Of a DNA stretch of 64,000 bases, positions 30,510 through 41,312 are shown one piece after another; within the stretch, counting starts at the first letter, position 1; each line of letters opens with the position of its first letter. The DNA lies in assembly GCF_013184545.1 (NCBI RefSeq), contig NZ_JAAOJA010000004.1:370767-434766 (forward strand), in the 5' to 3' direction. This DNA comes from Pseudomonas tumuqii (GTDB lineage Bacteria > Pseudomonadota > Gammaproteobacteria > Pseudomonadales > Pseudomonadaceae). Below the pieces are notes generated by a model, which was not told the origin of the DNA, did not search any database, and worked only from the letters and a program-made list of their open reading frames with translations. Both the position numbers and the translations under genes were made by a program.

Positions 30510-31253
30510 ATGGCTCAGCAGGTGAGTGGTCGTCAACCGCGCTATAAGCGCATTCTGCTCAAACTCAGCGGCGAGGCCCTGATGGGGTCGGAAGATTTCG
30601 GCATCGATCCCAAGGTGCTCGATCGCATGGCCTTGGAAGTCGGCCAGTTGGTGGGAATCGGCGTGCAGGTCGGCCTGGTCATCGGCGGTGGCAACCTGTT
30701 CCGTGGTGCGGCGCTCTCCGCGGCCGGCATGGATCGGGTCACTGGCGACCATATGGGTATGCTGGCGACCGTGATGAACGCCCTGGCCATGCGCGATGCG
30801 CTGGAGCGGTCGAATATCCCGGCAATCGTGATGTCGGCGATTTCCATGGTCGGGGTGACCGATCACTACGACCGCCGCAAGGCGCTGCGTCATCTGAAAA
30901 CCGGTGAGGTGGTGATCTTTGCCGCTGGCACCGGCAATCCGTTCTTCACCACCGATTCGGCCGCCTGCCTGCGGGCCATCGAGACCGACGCCGATGTGGT
31001 GTTGAAGGCGACCAAGGTGGACGGGGTGTACACCGCCGATCCATTCAAGGATCCGCATGCAGAGAAATTCGACCACCTGACTTACGATGAAGTGCTGGAT
31101 CGCAAGCTCGGCGTGATGGATCTGACGGCCATCTGCCTGTGCCGCGATCACAAGATGCCGTTGCGCGTCTTCAATATGAATAAACCCGGCGCCCTGCTGA
31201 ATATCGTGCTGGGCGGTGCCGAAGGTACTCTGATCGAGGAAAGTGAAAAATGA
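30510..31253 (+). CDS. pyrH: Uridylate kinase
   Basis: Phosphorylates UMP to UDP; bacterial UMP kinase of the amino-acid kinase fold, 247 aa. [10 protein letters not shown] and IGGGNLFRG form the phosphate-binding loops, and the C-terminal [12 protein letters not shown] is typical. Shine-Dalgarno GCAGGAGAG precedes the ATG at 30510. The stop overlaps frr by 4 nt (ATGA). It heads the run pyrH-frr-uppS-cdsA-dxr-rseP. Confidence 0.97.
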   Translation: MAQQVSGRQPRYKRILLKLSGEALMGSEDFGIDPKVLDRMALEVGQLVGIGVQVGLVIGGGNLFRGAALSAAGMDRVTGDHMGMLATVMNALAMRDALERSNIPAIVMSAISMVGVTDHYDRRKALRHLKTGEVVIFAAGTGNPFFTTDSAACLRAIETDADVVLKATKVDGVYTADPFKDPHAEKFDHLTYDEVLDRKLGVMDLTAICLCRDHKMPLRVFNMNKPGALLNIVLGGAEGTLIEESEK

Positions 31254-31807
31254 TCAACGAGATCAAGAAAGATACCCAGGAACGCATGCAGAAGAGCCTG
31301 GATTCGCTGGTCCATGCTTTCAGTCGCATTCGTACCGGTCAGGCTCACCCAAGCATCCTGGGTGGCGTGATGGTGCCTTATTACGGTACCGACACCCCCT
31401 TGAATCAGGTGGCCAACGTGACCGTCAAGGATTCCCGCACCCTGCAGGTGGTAGCGTTCGAGCGCGGCATGCTGGCTGCTGTCGACAAGGCGATCCAGAG
31501 TTCCGGCCTGGGCTTCAATCCGACCAACCTGGGCGAGTTGCTGCTGATTTCCATGCCGGCGCTGACCGAAGAGACCCGTAAGGGCTTCACCAAGCAGGCG
31601 CGTGATGCCGCCGAAGATGGCCGCATCGCCGTGCGCAATATTCGCCGTGATGCCTTGAGCCAGCTGAAGGATCTGGTCAAAGAGAAAGAAATCAGCGAAG
31701 ACGAAGAGCGTCGCGCCGCCGATGATATCCAGAAGCTGACGGACAAGTTCGTGGCGGAAATCGAAGTGGCCGTGAAGCAGAAAGAAGCGGATCTGATGGC
31801 CGTTTAG
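31250..31807 (+). CDS. frr: Ribosome recycling factor
   Basis: Splits post-termination ribosomes with EF-G, 185 aa, the usual length. [17 protein letters not shown] (here [15 protein letters not shown]) near residues 23-36 is the conserved tip of domain I; the C-terminal helix is rich in Glu, Lys and Asp. The ATG at 31250 overlaps the pyrH stop. uppS starts 16 nt downstream. Confidence 0.97.
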   Translation: MINEIKKDTQERMQKSLDSLVHAFSRIRTGQAHPSILGGVMVPYYGTDTPLNQVANVTVKDSRTLQVVAFERGMLAAVDKAIQSSGLGFNPTNLGELLLISMPALTEETRKGFTKQARDAAEDGRIAVRNIRRDALSQLKDLVKEKEISEDEERRAADDIQKLTDKFVAEIEVAVKQKEADLMAV

Positions 31808-31823
31808 CGGTCAGGAGATCCTC

Positions 31824-32579
31824 ATGCACAAGACCATAGACGGCGCTAAAGTGGCCGTGCCACGTCATGTGGCAATCATCATGGACGGCAATAACCGCTG
31901 GGCGCGCAAGCGTCTGTTGCCGGGGATTGCCGGGCACAAGGCCGGTGTCGATGCGGTGCGCGCGGTCATCGAGGTGTGCGCCGAGACCGGGGTCGAGGTG
32001 CTGACACTGTTCGCCTTCTCCAGCGAGAACTGGCAGCGTCCGGCCGAAGAGGTGGGGGCGCTGATGGAGTTGTTCCTCGGCGCACTGCGCCGCGAGGCGA
32101 AGAGGCTCAACGACAACGGCATCAGCCTGCGCATCATCGGCGATCGCTCGCGCTTCCATCCGGAGCTGCAGGCGGCCATGCGTGAGGCCGAGGCCCTGAC
32201 CGCTGGCGATAAGCGTTTTGTCCTGCAGATTGCCGCCAACTATGGCGGCCAGTGGGATATCGCGCAGGCGGCGCAGCGTTTGGCTCGAGAGGTGCAGGGC
32301 GGGCACTTGCAGCCTGAAGATATTACCCCCGAGCTGTTGCAGAGCTGTCTGGCGACGGGCGATTTGCCCTTGCCCGATCTGTGCATTCGTACAGGGGGCG
32401 AGCATCGCATCAGTAATTTCCTGTTATGGCAGTTGGCCTACAGCGAGCTGTATTTCTCTGATCTGTTCTGGCCGGATTTCAAGCACGATGCCATGCGCAA
32501 GGCCTTGGCGGATTACGCCAAGCGCCAGCGGCGTTTTGGTCGATCCGCGGAACAGGTCGATGCCGAGGCGCGTGCCTGA
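31824..32579 (+). CDS. uppS: Undecaprenyl diphosphate synthase (cis-prenyltransferase)
   Basis: Makes the C55 lipid carrier for peptidoglycan and O-antigen from FPP and IPP, 251 aa. Signature IIMDGNNRWARKR includes catalytic D21, followed by the LTLFAFSSENWQRP segment and the C-terminal LCIRTGGEHRISNFLLWQ. The start ATG at 31824 has AGGAG upstream. The stop overlaps the cdsA ATG by one base (TGATG). Confidence 0.97.
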   Translation: MHKTIDGAKVAVPRHVAIIMDGNNRWARKRLLPGIAGHKAGVDAVRAVIEVCAETGVEVLTLFAFSSENWQRPAEEVGALMELFLGALRREAKRLNDNGISLRIIGDRSRFHPELQAAMREAEALTAGDKRFVLQIAANYGGQWDIAQAAQRLAREVQGGHLQPEDITPELLQSCLATGDLPLPDLCIRTGGEHRISNFLLWQLAYSELYFSDLFWPDFKHDAMRKALADYAKRQRRFGRSAEQVDAEARA

Positions 32580-33394
32580 TGCTTAAACAACGGATCATTA
32601 CTGCGTTGGTGTTGCTGCCCATCGCCCTGGGTGGGTTCTTTCTGCTCGACGGTGCGGCTTTTGCGCTGTTCATCGGCGCCGTGGTCAGCCTGGGTGCCTG
32701 GGAATGGGCGCGCCTGGCGGGCCTGGCCGGACAGGCGCTGCGAGTGGCCTATGCTGCCGGCGTCGCTGCGTTGTTGTTCGGGCTCTATCAGCTGCCGGCA
32801 TTGGCACCCTGGCTGCTGCTGCTCGCGGTCGTCTGGTGGGCGCTGGCCACCGTGCTGGTGCTGAGCTATCCGGCCAGTAGCCGCTATTGGGCCGGGCTGA
32901 CGGGGCGGCTGTTGATCGGCCTGCTGATCCTGCTGCCGGCCTGGCAGGGGCTGGTGCTGTTCAAGCAGTGGCCGCTGGCCAATGGCTTGATCCTGGCGGT
33001 GATGGTGTTGGTCTGGGGCGCGGATATCGGTGCCTATTTCACCGGCAAGGCCTTCGGCAAGCGCAAGCTGGCGCCGCGGGTCAGTCCGGGCAAAAGCTGG
33101 GAGGGCGCGATTGGCGGCCTGTTCACCAGCTTGCTGATCACCCTGGCGGTGGGCCTCTACCGGGGCTGGTTCGCCAGCGAGTTGCTCATGGCGCTGGCGG
33201 GTGCGGCGCTGGTGGTGTCGATTTCGGTGGTCGGCGATCTGACCGAGAGCATGTTCAAGCGTCAGGCTGGGCTCAAGGACAGCAGCAATCTGCTGCCGGG
33301 ACACGGCGGGGTGCTCGATCGCATCGACAGCCTGACCGCCGCCATTCCGATGTTCGCCGCGCTGTTGTGGCTGGCCGGTTGGGGTGCCCTGTGA
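32579..33394 (+). CDS. cdsA: Phosphatidate cytidylyltransferase
   Basis: Inner-membrane enzyme forming CDP-diacylglycerol from CTP and phosphatidate, 271 aa with about eight hydrophobic segments. The C-terminal CDS signature is visible from [13 protein letters not shown] to [13 protein letters not shown], with the expected Asp residues. ATG overlaps the uppS stop and its own stop overlaps the dxr GTG, giving a tightly coupled lipid-synthesis run. Confidence 0.96.
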   Translation: MLKQRIITALVLLPIALGGFFLLDGAAFALFIGAVVSLGAWEWARLAGLAGQALRVAYAAGVAALLFGLYQLPALAPWLLLLAVVWWALATVLVLSYPASSRYWAGLTGRLLIGLLILLPAWQGLVLFKQWPLANGLILAVMVLVWGADIGAYFTGKAFGKRKLAPRVSPGKSWEGAIGGLFTSLLITLAVGLYRGWFASELLMALAGAALVVSISVVGDLTESMFKRQAGLKDSSNLLPGHGGVLDRIDSLTAAIPMFAALLWLAGWGAL

Positions 33395-34578
33395 GCCAGT
33401 TGCAGCAGATTACGGTGCTCGGGGCCACGGGCTCCATCGGCCTCAGTACCCTGGATGTGATCGCCCGGCACCCCGCGCGTTATCAGGTGTTTGCCTTGAC
33501 CGGCTTCAGTCGTCTGGTTGAGCTGGAGGCGCTGTGCATGGTTTACCGGCCGCGTTATGCCGTGGTGCCGGATGAGCGTTCGGCGCGCCACCTGCAGGGC
33601 GGTTTGCAGGCGGCGGGCCTGGCGACGCGGGTGCTGTTCGGTGAACAGGGCCTGTGCGAAGTGGCCGCCCATCCCGAGGTGGATGCGGTGATGGCGGCCA
33701 TTGTCGGCGCGGCTGGGCTCAAGCCGACTCTGGCGGCAGTCGAGGCGGGCAAGAAGGTCCTGCTGGCCAACAAGGAGGCGCTGGTGATGTCCGGCGCCCT
33801 GTTTATCGAGGCGGTGCGGCGCAGCGGTGCGGTCTTGCTGCCCATCGACAGCGAACACAATGCGATCTTCCAGTGCCTGCCCGGCGACTATGCCCGCGGG
33901 CTGGCGCAGGTGGGCGTGCGGCGGATTCTGCTGACCGCATCCGGCGGTCCGTTCCGCGAAACGCCACTGGCGCAGTTGCACGAGGTATCTCCCGAGCAGG
34001 CCTGTGCCCATCCCAACTGGTCGATGGGGCGCAAGATCTCGGTGGATTCGGCGAGCATGATGAACAAGGGCCTCGAGTTGATCGAGGTCTGCTGGCTGTT
34101 CGACGCCAAGCCGGCGCAGGTCGAGGTGGTGATCCATCCGCAGAGCGTGATCCATTCGCTGGTCGACTATGTCGATGGTTCGGTGTTGGCGCAGCTGGGT
34201 AACCCGGACATGCGCACGCCGATCAGTCATGCCCTGGCCTGGCCGCAGCGCATCGATTCGGGTGTGGCGCCGCTGGACCTGTTCGCCATCGCCCGGCTGG
34301 ACTTCCAGGCACCGGACGAGCAGCGCTTTCCCTGCTTGCGGCTGGCGCGCGAGGCGGCAGAGGCGGGCGGCAGCGTGCCGGCCATGCTCAATGCCGCCAA
34401 TGAGGTGGCGGTGGCGGCCTTTCTCGAGCGGCGCATTCGCTTTCCCGAGATCGCGAGTATCATTGAGGCTGTGCTGAACGCCGAGTCGGGCGTTGCGGTC
34501 GAAAGTGTGGAGGCAGTCCTGGCGGCAGATCGTCGAGCGCGTGAGCTTGCCGGGCAATGGCTGAATCGTCGTGGTTGA
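33391..34578 (+). CDS. dxr: 1-deoxy-D-xylulose 5-phosphate reductoisomerase
   Basis: NADPH-dependent second enzyme of the MEP isoprenoid pathway, 395 aa. The Rossmann motif [13 protein letters not shown] is at the N-terminus. [14 protein letters not shown] and [16 protein letters not shown] hold the metal and substrate residues. The start is GTG at 33391, overlapping the cdsA stop by 4 nt (GTGA); no internal ATG fits the family N-terminus. ispD and ispF of the same pathway lie 20-24 kb downstream. Confidence 0.96.
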   Translation: MSQLQQITVLGATGSIGLSTLDVIARHPARYQVFALTGFSRLVELEALCMVYRPRYAVVPDERSARHLQGGLQAAGLATRVLFGEQGLCEVAAHPEVDAVMAAIVGAAGLKPTLAAVEAGKKVLLANKEALVMSGALFIEAVRRSGAVLLPIDSEHNAIFQCLPGDYARGLAQVGVRRILLTASGGPFRETPLAQLHEVSPEQACAHPNWSMGRKISVDSASMMNKGLELIEVCWLFDAKPAQVEVVIHPQSVIHSLVDYVDGSVLAQLGNPDMRTPISHALAWPQRIDSGVAPLDLFAIARLDFQAPDEQRFPCLRLAREAAEAGGSVPAMLNAANEVAVAAFLERRIRFPEIASIIEAVLNAESGVAVESVEAVLAADRRARELAGQWLNRRG

Positions 34579-34647
34579 TAAGCGCAAGCAAAACGCCGCG
34601 TGGTTGGTCATCTACTGCGAGCACACCCCCAGTCGCGGAGAAGCTAG

Positions 34648-36000
34648 ATGAGTGCGCTCTATATGATTGTCGGTACCCTGGTTGCACTCGGGGTGCTGGT
34701 TACTTTTCACGAGTTCGGTCACTTCTGGGTGGCGCGCCGTTGCGGGGTCAAGGTTCTGCGTTTCTCCGTGGGCTTCGGTACGCCGCTGCTGCGCTGGCAT
34801 GATCGTCAGGGTACCGAGTTCGTCATCGCCGCCATTCCTCTGGGCGGCTACGTCAAGATGCTCGATGAGCGCGAAGGCGATGTGCCGCCCGAGCAGCTCG
34901 ATCAGTCATTCAATCGCAAGAGCGTACGCCAGCGGATTGCCATAGTGGCGGCGGGGCCGGTTGCCAACTTCCTGCTGGCCCTGGTGTTTTTCTGGGCGGT
35001 GGCGATGCTCGGCAGTCAGCAGGTGCGTCCGGTCATCGGTGCGGTGGAGGTCGGCAGTCTGGCGGCCGCTGCCGGGTTGCAGGTGGGGCAGGAAATCGTT
35101 GCGGTGAATGGCGAGCCGACCACTGGCTGGGCGGCGGTCAACCTGCAACTGGTGCGGCGCCTGGGTGAAAGTGGCACCTTGAACGTCAATGTTCTTGAGC
35201 AGGGTTCCACTGCCGCTAGCCCGCGGCAAATCGTCTTGAAGGATTGGCTCAGGGGCGTCGAGGAACCCAACCCAATCGCTGCCCTGGGTATTCGTCCCTG
35301 GCGCCCGGCGCTGTTGCCGGTGCTGGCGCAGTTGGATCCGAAAGGCCCGGCGCAGGCGGCCGGATTGCAGGTTGGCGACCGTTTGCTGATGCTCAATGGC
35401 GCGCCGCTGGATGAGTGGCAGCAGCTGGTCGACCGCGTGCAGGCCATGCCGGGCGAACCGATCAGGCTGGTCGTCGAGCGTGACGGGCAGGAACTGCAAG
35501 TGGCCGTGACTCTCGCCGCCCGCGGTGAGGGTGAGGCCCGCAGTGGTTATCTGGGCGCCGGCGTGGCAGGTGTCGAGTGGCCGGCAGAGATGCTTCGCGA
35601 GGTCAGTTTCGGGCCGCTGGAGGCTGTAGCGGAGGGCTTTCGGCGCACCTGGACGATGAGCCTGCTGACCCTTGATTCATTGAAGAAAATGCTGTTTGGC
35701 GAGCTCTCGGTAAAAAACTTGAGCGGGCCGATAACCATTGCTAAAGTGGCGGGCGCTTCGGCCGAGTCGGGCTTGGGGGATTTTCTCAACTTCCTCGCCT
35801 ACTTGAGCATAAGTCTGGGGGTTCTCAATCTATTGCCAATCCCTGTGCTGGATGGGGGACATCTGCTGTATTACCTGGTCGAGTGGGTGCGTGGTCGTCC
35901 ACTGTCGGAGCGGGTGCAGGGTTGGGGGATGCAGATTGGTATCAGTTTGGTGATCGGGGTGATGTTATTGGCCTTGATCAACGACCTGGGTCGACTGTAA
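34648..36000 (+). CDS. rseP: Site-2 intramembrane protease RseP (MucP)
   Basis: Zinc metalloprotease that cuts anti-sigma factor in the membrane during envelope stress (MucA in P. aeruginosa, controlling AlgU), 450 aa. HEFGH is at residues 21-25 in TM1. Two PDZ domains lie between roughly residues 115 and 310. The third zinc ligand is in LPIPVLDGGH near the C-terminus. The start ATG at 34648 fits the family. A strong terminator lies 21 nt downstream, separating it from bamA. Confidence 0.96.
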   Translation: MSALYMIVGTLVALGVLVTFHEFGHFWVARRCGVKVLRFSVGFGTPLLRWHDRQGTEFVIAAIPLGGYVKMLDEREGDVPPEQLDQSFNRKSVRQRIAIVAAGPVANFLLALVFFWAVAMLGSQQVRPVIGAVEVGSLAAAAGLQVGQEIVAVNGEPTTGWAAVNLQLVRRLGESGTLNVNVLEQGSTAASPRQIVLKDWLRGVEEPNPIAALGIRPWRPALLPVLAQLDPKGPAQAAGLQVGDRLLMLNGAPLDEWQQLVDRVQAMPGEPIRLVVERDGQELQVAVTLAARGEGEARSGYLGAGVAGVEWPAEMLREVSFGPLEAVAEGFRRTWTMSLLTLDSLKKMLFGELSVKNLSGPITIAKVAGASAESGLGDFLNFLAYLSISLGVLNLLPIPVLDGGHLLYYLVEWVRGRPLSERVQGWGMQIGISLVIGVMLLALINDLGRL

Positions 36001-36020
36001 ACCGTTACTGAATTACAAAT

Positions 36021-36046
36021 CTGCCGCCTCGGGCGGCAGATTTTTT
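36021..36046 (+). terminator. Rho-independent terminator after rseP
   Basis: CTGCCGCC, TCG loop region, then GGCGGCAG followed by ATTTTTT. Confidence 0.85.
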
Positions 36047-36075
36047 ATCGTCAGTTGGAATTAAGAAAGGACTTC

Positions 36076-38436
36076 ATGAAACGTCTGCTGCTACCTGCGG
36101 TGCTTGCCGCATTGATGATCGCCGAAGTTCACGCCGAGTCCTTCACTATCTCCGATATTCGCGTCAACGGCCTGCAGCGCGTGTCTGCGGGCAGCGTATT
36201 CGGTGCCTTACCGCTTAATGTCGGTGAAGAGGCCGATGATCGCGCGTTGGTTGAAGCGACTCGTGGCCTGTTCAAGACCGGTTTCTTCCAGGATATCCAG
36301 CTCGGTCGCGACGGTGACGTACTGGTCATTACCGTGGTGGAACGACCGTCGATTTCCGGCATCGAGATCGAGGGTAACAAAGCCATCAGCAGCGAAGATC
36401 TGCTCAAAGGGCTGAATCAGTCCGGGTTGGCAGAGGGCGAGATTTTCCAGCGTGCGACCCTCGAAGGTGTGCGTAACGAACTGCAGCGCCAATATGTGGC
36501 CCAGGGGCGTTATTCGGCTGAAATCGAAACCGAAGTGATCCCGCAGCCGCGTAACCGCGTGGCGCTGAAGATCAACATCAACGAAGGTACGGTTGCCGCC
36601 ATCCAGCACATCAACGTGGTGGGCAACAGCGTCTTTGCGGACGAAGACCTGATCGATCTGTTCGAACTGAAGACCAGCAACTGGCTGTCGTTCTTCAAGA
36701 ACGACGACAAGTATGCCCGCGAAAAGCTTTCCGGCGACCTGGAGCGTCTGCGTTCCTACTACCTGGATCGCGGTTACATCAACATGGATATCTCATCGAC
36801 CCAGGTCTCCATCACGCCGGACAAGAAACACGTCTATATCACCGTCAACGTCGATGAGGGCGAGAAGTACAGCGTGCGTGAGGTCAAACTCTCCGGTGAC
36901 TTGAAAGTGCCGGAAGAGGACATCAGGTCATTGCTGCTGGTCAAGGAAGGCCAGGTGTTCTCGCGCAAGGTGATGACCACTACCTCCGAGCTGATCACCC
37001 GCCGCCTGGGTAACGAGGGCTATACCTTCGCCAACGTCAACGGTGTGCCGGAAGCCCATGATGAAGACAACACGGTGTCCATCACCTTCGTCGTCGATCC
37101 AGGCAAGCGGGCCTATGTCAATCGCATCAATTTCCGTGGCAACACCAAGTCGGAAGACGAAGTGCTGCGCCGTGAGATGCGCCAGATCGAAGGCGGCTGG
37201 GCTTCGACATATCTGATCGATCAGTCGAAAACTCGCTTGGAACGCCTGGGCTTCTTCAAGGAAGTCAACGTCGAAACCCCGCAAGTACCTGGCACCGACG
37301 ACCAGATCGACGTCAACTACAGTGTTGAAGAGCAGGCGTCCGGCTCGATTACCGCCAGCGTCGGTTTCGCCCAGAACGCCGGCCTGATCCTCGGTGGCTC
37401 GATCACCCAGAACAACTTCCTCGGCACGGGTAACAAGGTCAGCGTCGGCTTGACCCGCAGCGAATACCAGGAACGCTACAACTTCGGCTTCGTTGACCCC
37501 TACTGGACCGCCGACGGCGTCAGCCTGGGCTACAACGCCTTCTATCGGACCACCGACTACGACGAACTCGACACCGATGTGTCCAGCTACGCGGTGGACA
37601 GCTATGGGGTTGGCGCCAGCATCGGTTATCCGATCAGTGAGACGTCGCGCCTGACCTACGGTCTGACCGTGCAGCAGGATGACATCAGCACCGGCGTTTA
37701 TACGGTCGATGAGATCTTCGATTTTCTCGAACAGGAAGGCGACAGCTACCTGAACCTCAAGGCCTCGGTGGGTTGGTCGGAATCGACCCTCAATCGCGGC
37801 GTCATGGCCACTCGCGGTCATTCGCAGAGCCTGGTGTTCGAAACCACGGTGCCGGGCAGCGACCTGTCGTTCTACAAGATCGACTACCGTGGCCAGGTGT
37901 TCAAGCCGCTCAGCGAGAACTACAGCCTGCGCTTCCACACCCAGCTGGGCTTCGCCGACAGTTTCGGTTCCACTACGGAACTGCCGTTCTACGAACACTA
38001 CTACGCCGGTGGTTTCGGTTCGGTGCGCGGTTTCGAAGACAGCAGCCTGGGTCCGCGCAGCACGCCAAGTACCGGGGCCAATCCGGGTACTCTGCTTGAT
38101 CCCGATCAGGATCCGCTGCCGTTCGGTGGTAATGTGCTGGTTCAGGGTGGTGTCGAGCTGTTGTTCCCGATGCCGTTCGTCAAGGATCAGCGTTCGTTGC
38201 GTACCGCGCTGTTCTGGGATGTGGGTAATGTGTTCGACAGCAATTGCAGCGCCAGCCAGGAAGCCCTTAGCGACAGCTGTAGCTTGGATGCGGGCAGCCT
38301 CGCCAGCTCCGTGGGCGTGGGCCTGACCTGGATCACTGCGTTGGGTCCGTTGAGTTTCAGCCTGGCCATGCCGGTCGTCAAACCGGACGATGCCGATACC
38401 CAGGTCTTCCAGTTCTCCCTCGGTCAGACGTTCTAA
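36076..38436 (+). CDS. bamA: Outer-membrane protein assembly factor BamA (Opr86)
   Basis: Core of the BAM complex inserting beta-barrel proteins into the outer membrane, 786 aa. Signal peptide residues 1-20 are cut at AEVHA/E. Five POTRA domains span about 21-420, followed by a 16-strand Omp85 barrel ending in Phe (FSLGQTF). The VRGFEDSSLGPR motif (L6 loop VRGF) is present. The start ATG at 36076 has GAAAGGA upstream. It is followed by skp and the lpx genes, the usual envelope cluster. Confidence 0.97.
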   Translation: MKRLLLPAVLAALMIAEVHAESFTISDIRVNGLQRVSAGSVFGALPLNVGEEADDRALVEATRGLFKTGFFQDIQLGRDGDVLVITVVERPSISGIEIEGNKAISSEDLLKGLNQSGLAEGEIFQRATLEGVRNELQRQYVAQGRYSAEIETEVIPQPRNRVALKININEGTVAAIQHINVVGNSVFADEDLIDLFELKTSNWLSFFKNDDKYAREKLSGDLERLRSYYLDRGYINMDISSTQVSITPDKKHVYITVNVDEGEKYSVREVKLSGDLKVPEEDIRSLLLVKEGQVFSRKVMTTTSELITRRLGNEGYTFANVNGVPEAHDEDNTVSITFVVDPGKRAYVNRINFRGNTKSEDEVLRREMRQIEGGWASTYLIDQSKTRLERLGFFKEVNVETPQVPGTDDQIDVNYSVEEQASGSITASVGFAQNAGLILGGSITQNNFLGTGNKVSVGLTRSEYQERYNFGFVDPYWTADGVSLGYNAFYRTTDYDELDTDVSSYAVDSYGVGASIGYPISETSRLTYGLTVQQDDISTGVYTVDEIFDFLEQEGDSYLNLKASVGWSESTLNRGVMATRGHSQSLVFETTVPGSDLSFYKIDYRGQVFKPLSENYSLRFHTQLGFADSFGSTTELPFYEHYYAGGFGSVRGFEDSSLGPRSTPSTGANPGTLLDPDQDPLPFGGNVLVQGGVELLFPMPFVKDQRSLRTALFWDVGNVFDSNCSASQEALSDSCSLDAGSLASSVGVGLTWITALGPLSFSLAMPVVKPDDADTQVFQFSLGQTF

Positions 38437-38483
38437 GCGTCTGATTACCGAACAACGACAACAGTTTTTGCAGGAGTTGCACC

Positions 38484-38987
38484 GTGCGTAAGTTGACTCA
38501 TCTGGTTCTGTTAAGCCTGGCCTTGCTGGCGACCCCAGCATTCGCCGAAATGAAAGTAGCGGTACTCAATTACCAAATGGCCCTGCTCGAGTCCGACGCG
38601 GCCAAGCGCTATGCGGTCGATGCCGAGAAAAAATTCGGTCCACAACTGAACAAGCTCAAGACCCTGGAAAGCGATGCCAAGCGCATTCAGGATCGCATCG
38701 TCAAAGATGGCGACAAGATGCAGACCGCCGAGCGCGAGCGTCTGGAGCTCGAGTTCAAGCAGAAGGCTCGCGACTTCCAGTTCCAATCCAAGGAGCTGAA
38801 CGAGTCCAAGGCTGTTGCCGATCGCGAGATGCTGAAAAAGCTCAAGCCGAACCTGGACAAAGCCGTGGAAGAAGTGATCAAGAAAGGCAACTTCGACCTG
38901 GTGCTCGAGCGCGGCGCGGTGATCGATGTCAAGCCTCAGTTCGACATCACGCTGCAGGTTATCGAGCGCATGAATCAGCTGCGCTGA
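38484..38987 (+). CDS. skp: Periplasmic chaperone Skp/OmpH
   Basis: Holds unfolded outer-membrane proteins on their way to BamA, 167 aa. The signal peptide is residues 1-21 (ATPAFA/E), after which the mature protein is alpha-helical and Lys/Glu-rich. The start is GTG at 38484, preceded by CAGGAG. It lies between bamA and lpxD, with only 2 nt before the lpxD ATG. Confidence 0.95.
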   Translation: MRKLTHLVLLSLALLATPAFAEMKVAVLNYQMALLESDAAKRYAVDAEKKFGPQLNKLKTLESDAKRIQDRIVKDGDKMQTAERERLELEFKQKARDFQFQSKELNESKAVADREMLKKLKPNLDKAVEEVIKKGNFDLVLERGAVIDVKPQFDITLQVIERMNQLR

Positions 38988-38989
38988 TC

Positions 38990-40048
38990 ATGGCGGCTCC
39001 GGTTTTTACCCTCGCTCAGTTGGCCAAGCGTCTGGGTGCCACCTTGCGTGGCAGCGCCGACAAGGCGGTCAGCGGTTTGGCCACCTTGCAGGAGGCCGGC
39101 CCTGATCAGCTGAGCTTTCTGGCTAATCCGCAATACCGCAAATACCTGCCTGATTGCCGTGCCGGTGCGGTCTTGCTGACCGCCGCCGATGCCGAGAACT
39201 ACGGCGGCGACGCCCTGGTTGTGGCTAATCCCTACCTGGCCTATGCGCAGCTCTCCCATCTGTTCGATCGCAAGCCACAGGCGGTGGCCGGTGTGCATCC
39301 GACCGCGCTGGTGGCGGCCGATGCCCAGGTGGATGGCAGTGCCAGCATCGGTGCTTGCGCGGTGATCGAATGCGGCGCGCAGATCGGCGCAGGCGTGACG
39401 ATCGGTGCGCATTGCGTGGTCGGTGCGCGTTCGGTGGTCGGCGAGGGTGGCTGGCTCGCGCCGCGGGTCACCCTGTATCACGATGTGCGCATCGGCAAAC
39501 GGGTGGTGATCCAGTCGGGGGCGGTAATCGGCGGTGAGGGCTTCGGCTTCGCCAACGAGAAGGGTGTCTGGCAGAAGATTGCGCAGATCGGTGGGGTGGT
39601 GATCGGCGATGACGTCGAAATCGGCGCCAATACCACTATCGACCGCGGTGCGCTGGCCGACACGCTAATCGGTAACGGGGTCAAGCTGGATAACCAGATC
39701 ATGATCGCGCACAACGTGCAGATCGGTGACAACACGGCCATGGCCGGCTGTGCGGGTATTTCCGGTAGCACCAAAATTGGCAAGAACTGCATGATCGCCG
39801 GTGGCGTTGGCATGGTCGGGCACATCGAAGTCTGCGACGGCGTCTTCGTCACGGGTATGACCATGGTGACCCGTTCGATCACCGAGCCGGGTTCTTATTC
39901 TTCCGGTACCGCCATGCAGCCTGCAGGCGAGTGGAAGAAGAGCGCGGCGCGAATTCGTCAGTTGGACGACATGGCGCGGCGACTGCAACAGTTGGAAAAA
40001 CAACTGGCTGCCGTGACCTCCAGCGGGAATGCCTCATCTGATGCCTGA
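38990..40048 (+). CDS. lpxD: UDP-3-O-(3-hydroxyacyl)glucosamine N-acyltransferase
   Basis: Third step of lipid A synthesis, adding the N-linked hydroxyacyl chain, 352 aa. The N-terminal uridine-binding domain includes [15 protein letters not shown], followed by many left-handed beta-helix hexapeptides and a C-terminal helix. The ATG at 38990 follows the skp stop directly. Confidence 0.97.
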   Translation: MAAPVFTLAQLAKRLGATLRGSADKAVSGLATLQEAGPDQLSFLANPQYRKYLPDCRAGAVLLTAADAENYGGDALVVANPYLAYAQLSHLFDRKPQAVAGVHPTALVAADAQVDGSASIGACAVIECGAQIGAGVTIGAHCVVGARSVVGEGGWLAPRVTLYHDVRIGKRVVIQSGAVIGGEGFGFANEKGVWQKIAQIGGVVIGDDVEIGANTTIDRGALADTLIGNGVKLDNQIMIAHNVQIGDNTAMAGCAGISGSTKIGKNCMIAGGVGMVGHIEVCDGVFVTGMTMVTRSITEPGSYSSGTAMQPAGEWKKSAARIRQLDDMARRLQQLEKQLAAVTSSGNASSDA

Positions 40049-40095
40049 GCCGGTTATGCCGTGCTCTTCTCTTTTTATTACAGGCTTCTCTGGAC

Positions 40096-40536
40096 ATGAT
40101 GGACATCAACGAAATACGTGAGTACCTGCCGCATCGTTACCCGTTCCTGCTGGTCGATCGGGTGGTGGATCTGGATGTAGAGGGCAAGTGCATTCGTGCG
40201 CACAAGAATGTCAGCATCAATGAGCCATTCTTCAACGGGCACTTTCCCCAGCATCCGATCATGCCCGGCGTGCTGATCATCGAGGCAATGGCCCAGGCGG
40301 CCGGCATTCTCGGTTTCAAGATGATGGGCTTGAAGCCCACCGACGGTACCCTGTATTACTTCGTCGGCTCGGACAAACTGCGCTTTCGTCAGCCGGTGGT
40401 GCCGGGCGATCAATTGATCCTCGAGGCCCGCCACCTGAGCAACAAGCGCAGCATCTGGAAGTTCGAATGCAAGGCTAGTGTCGACGGCAAGGAAGTATGT
40501 TCGGCTGAAATCATCTGTGCGGAACGCAAACTATGA
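40096..40536 (+). CDS. fabZ: 3-hydroxyacyl-[acyl-carrier-protein] dehydratase
   Basis: Dehydrates 3-hydroxyacyl-ACP in fatty-acid elongation and competes with LpxA for substrate, 146 aa hot-dog fold. Catalytic H49 and E63 lie in [14 protein letters not shown] and IIEAMAQ. The first of two ATGs (40096, 40099) is used. The stop overlaps lpxA by 4 nt. Confidence 0.97.
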   Translation: MMDINEIREYLPHRYPFLLVDRVVDLDVEGKCIRAHKNVSINEPFFNGHFPQHPIMPGVLIIEAMAQAAGILGFKMMGLKPTDGTLYYFVGSDKLRFRQPVVPGDQLILEARHLSNKRSIWKFECKASVDGKEVCSAEIICAERKL

Positions 40537-41309
40537 GTTTGATTGACCCTCGCGCCATCATCGATCCTTCTGCCAAGCTGGCTGACGACGTTGTCGTCGG
40601 CCCTTGGTCGATCATTGGGCCAGATGTGGAGATTGGCGAGGGCACCGTGCTTGGGCCTAATGTGATCATCAAGGGGCCGACCAGAATTGGTAAGCACAAC
40701 CGCGTCTATCAGTTTTCCTCGCTGGGCGAGGACACGCCGGATCGCAAGTACAAGGGCGAGCCGACGCGTCTGGTGATTGGCGATCACAACATCATTCGCG
40801 AAGGTGTCACCATGCACCGGGGCACCATCCAGGACCGTGACGAGACCACCGTGGGCGACCACAACCTGATCATGGCCTATGCCCACATCGGCCACGACAG
40901 CGTGGTCGGCAACCATTGCATCCTGGTCAACAACACCGCGCTGGCGGGCCACGTGCACATCGGCGACTGGGCGATTCTGTCCGGCTACACCCTGGTGCAT
41001 CAGTTCTGCCATATCGGCGCGCACAGCTTTGCCGCCATGGGCAGCGCGATTGGCAAGGATGTACCGGCCTACGTCACGGTTTCCGGCAACCCGGCGGAAG
41101 CGCGCAGCATGAATTTCGAAGGCCTGCGCCGTCGCGGCTTCAGCGCCGAGTCGATCGCCGCCCTGCGCCGCGCCTACAAGACCGTGTATCGCCAGGGCCT
41201 GACCATCGAGGCGGCATTGGCCGAGCTGGCTGAACCTTCCCTGCAGTTCCCCGAGGTCGCGGTGTTCCGCGACTCGATCCTGGCTTCCCAGCGCGGCATC
41301 ACCCGCTAA
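40533..41309 (+). CDS. lpxA: UDP-N-acetylglucosamine O-acyltransferase
   Basis: First step of lipid A synthesis, 258 aa. The left-handed beta-helix repeats fill residues 1-190 and catalytic H121 lies in [13 protein letters not shown]; the C-terminal helical domain follows. ATG overlaps the fabZ stop (ATGA). lpxB starts 3 nt after its stop. Confidence 0.97.
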   Translation: MSLIDPRAIIDPSAKLADDVVVGPWSIIGPDVEIGEGTVLGPNVIIKGPTRIGKHNRVYQFSSLGEDTPDRKYKGEPTRLVIGDHNIIREGVTMHRGTIQDRDETTVGDHNLIMAYAHIGHDSVVGNHCILVNNTALAGHVHIGDWAILSGYTLVHQFCHIGAHSFAAMGSAIGKDVPAYVTVSGNPAEARSMNFEGLRRRGFSAESIAALRRAYKTVYRQGLTIEAALAELAEPSLQFPEVAVFRDSILASQRGITR

Positions 41310-41312
41310 CCT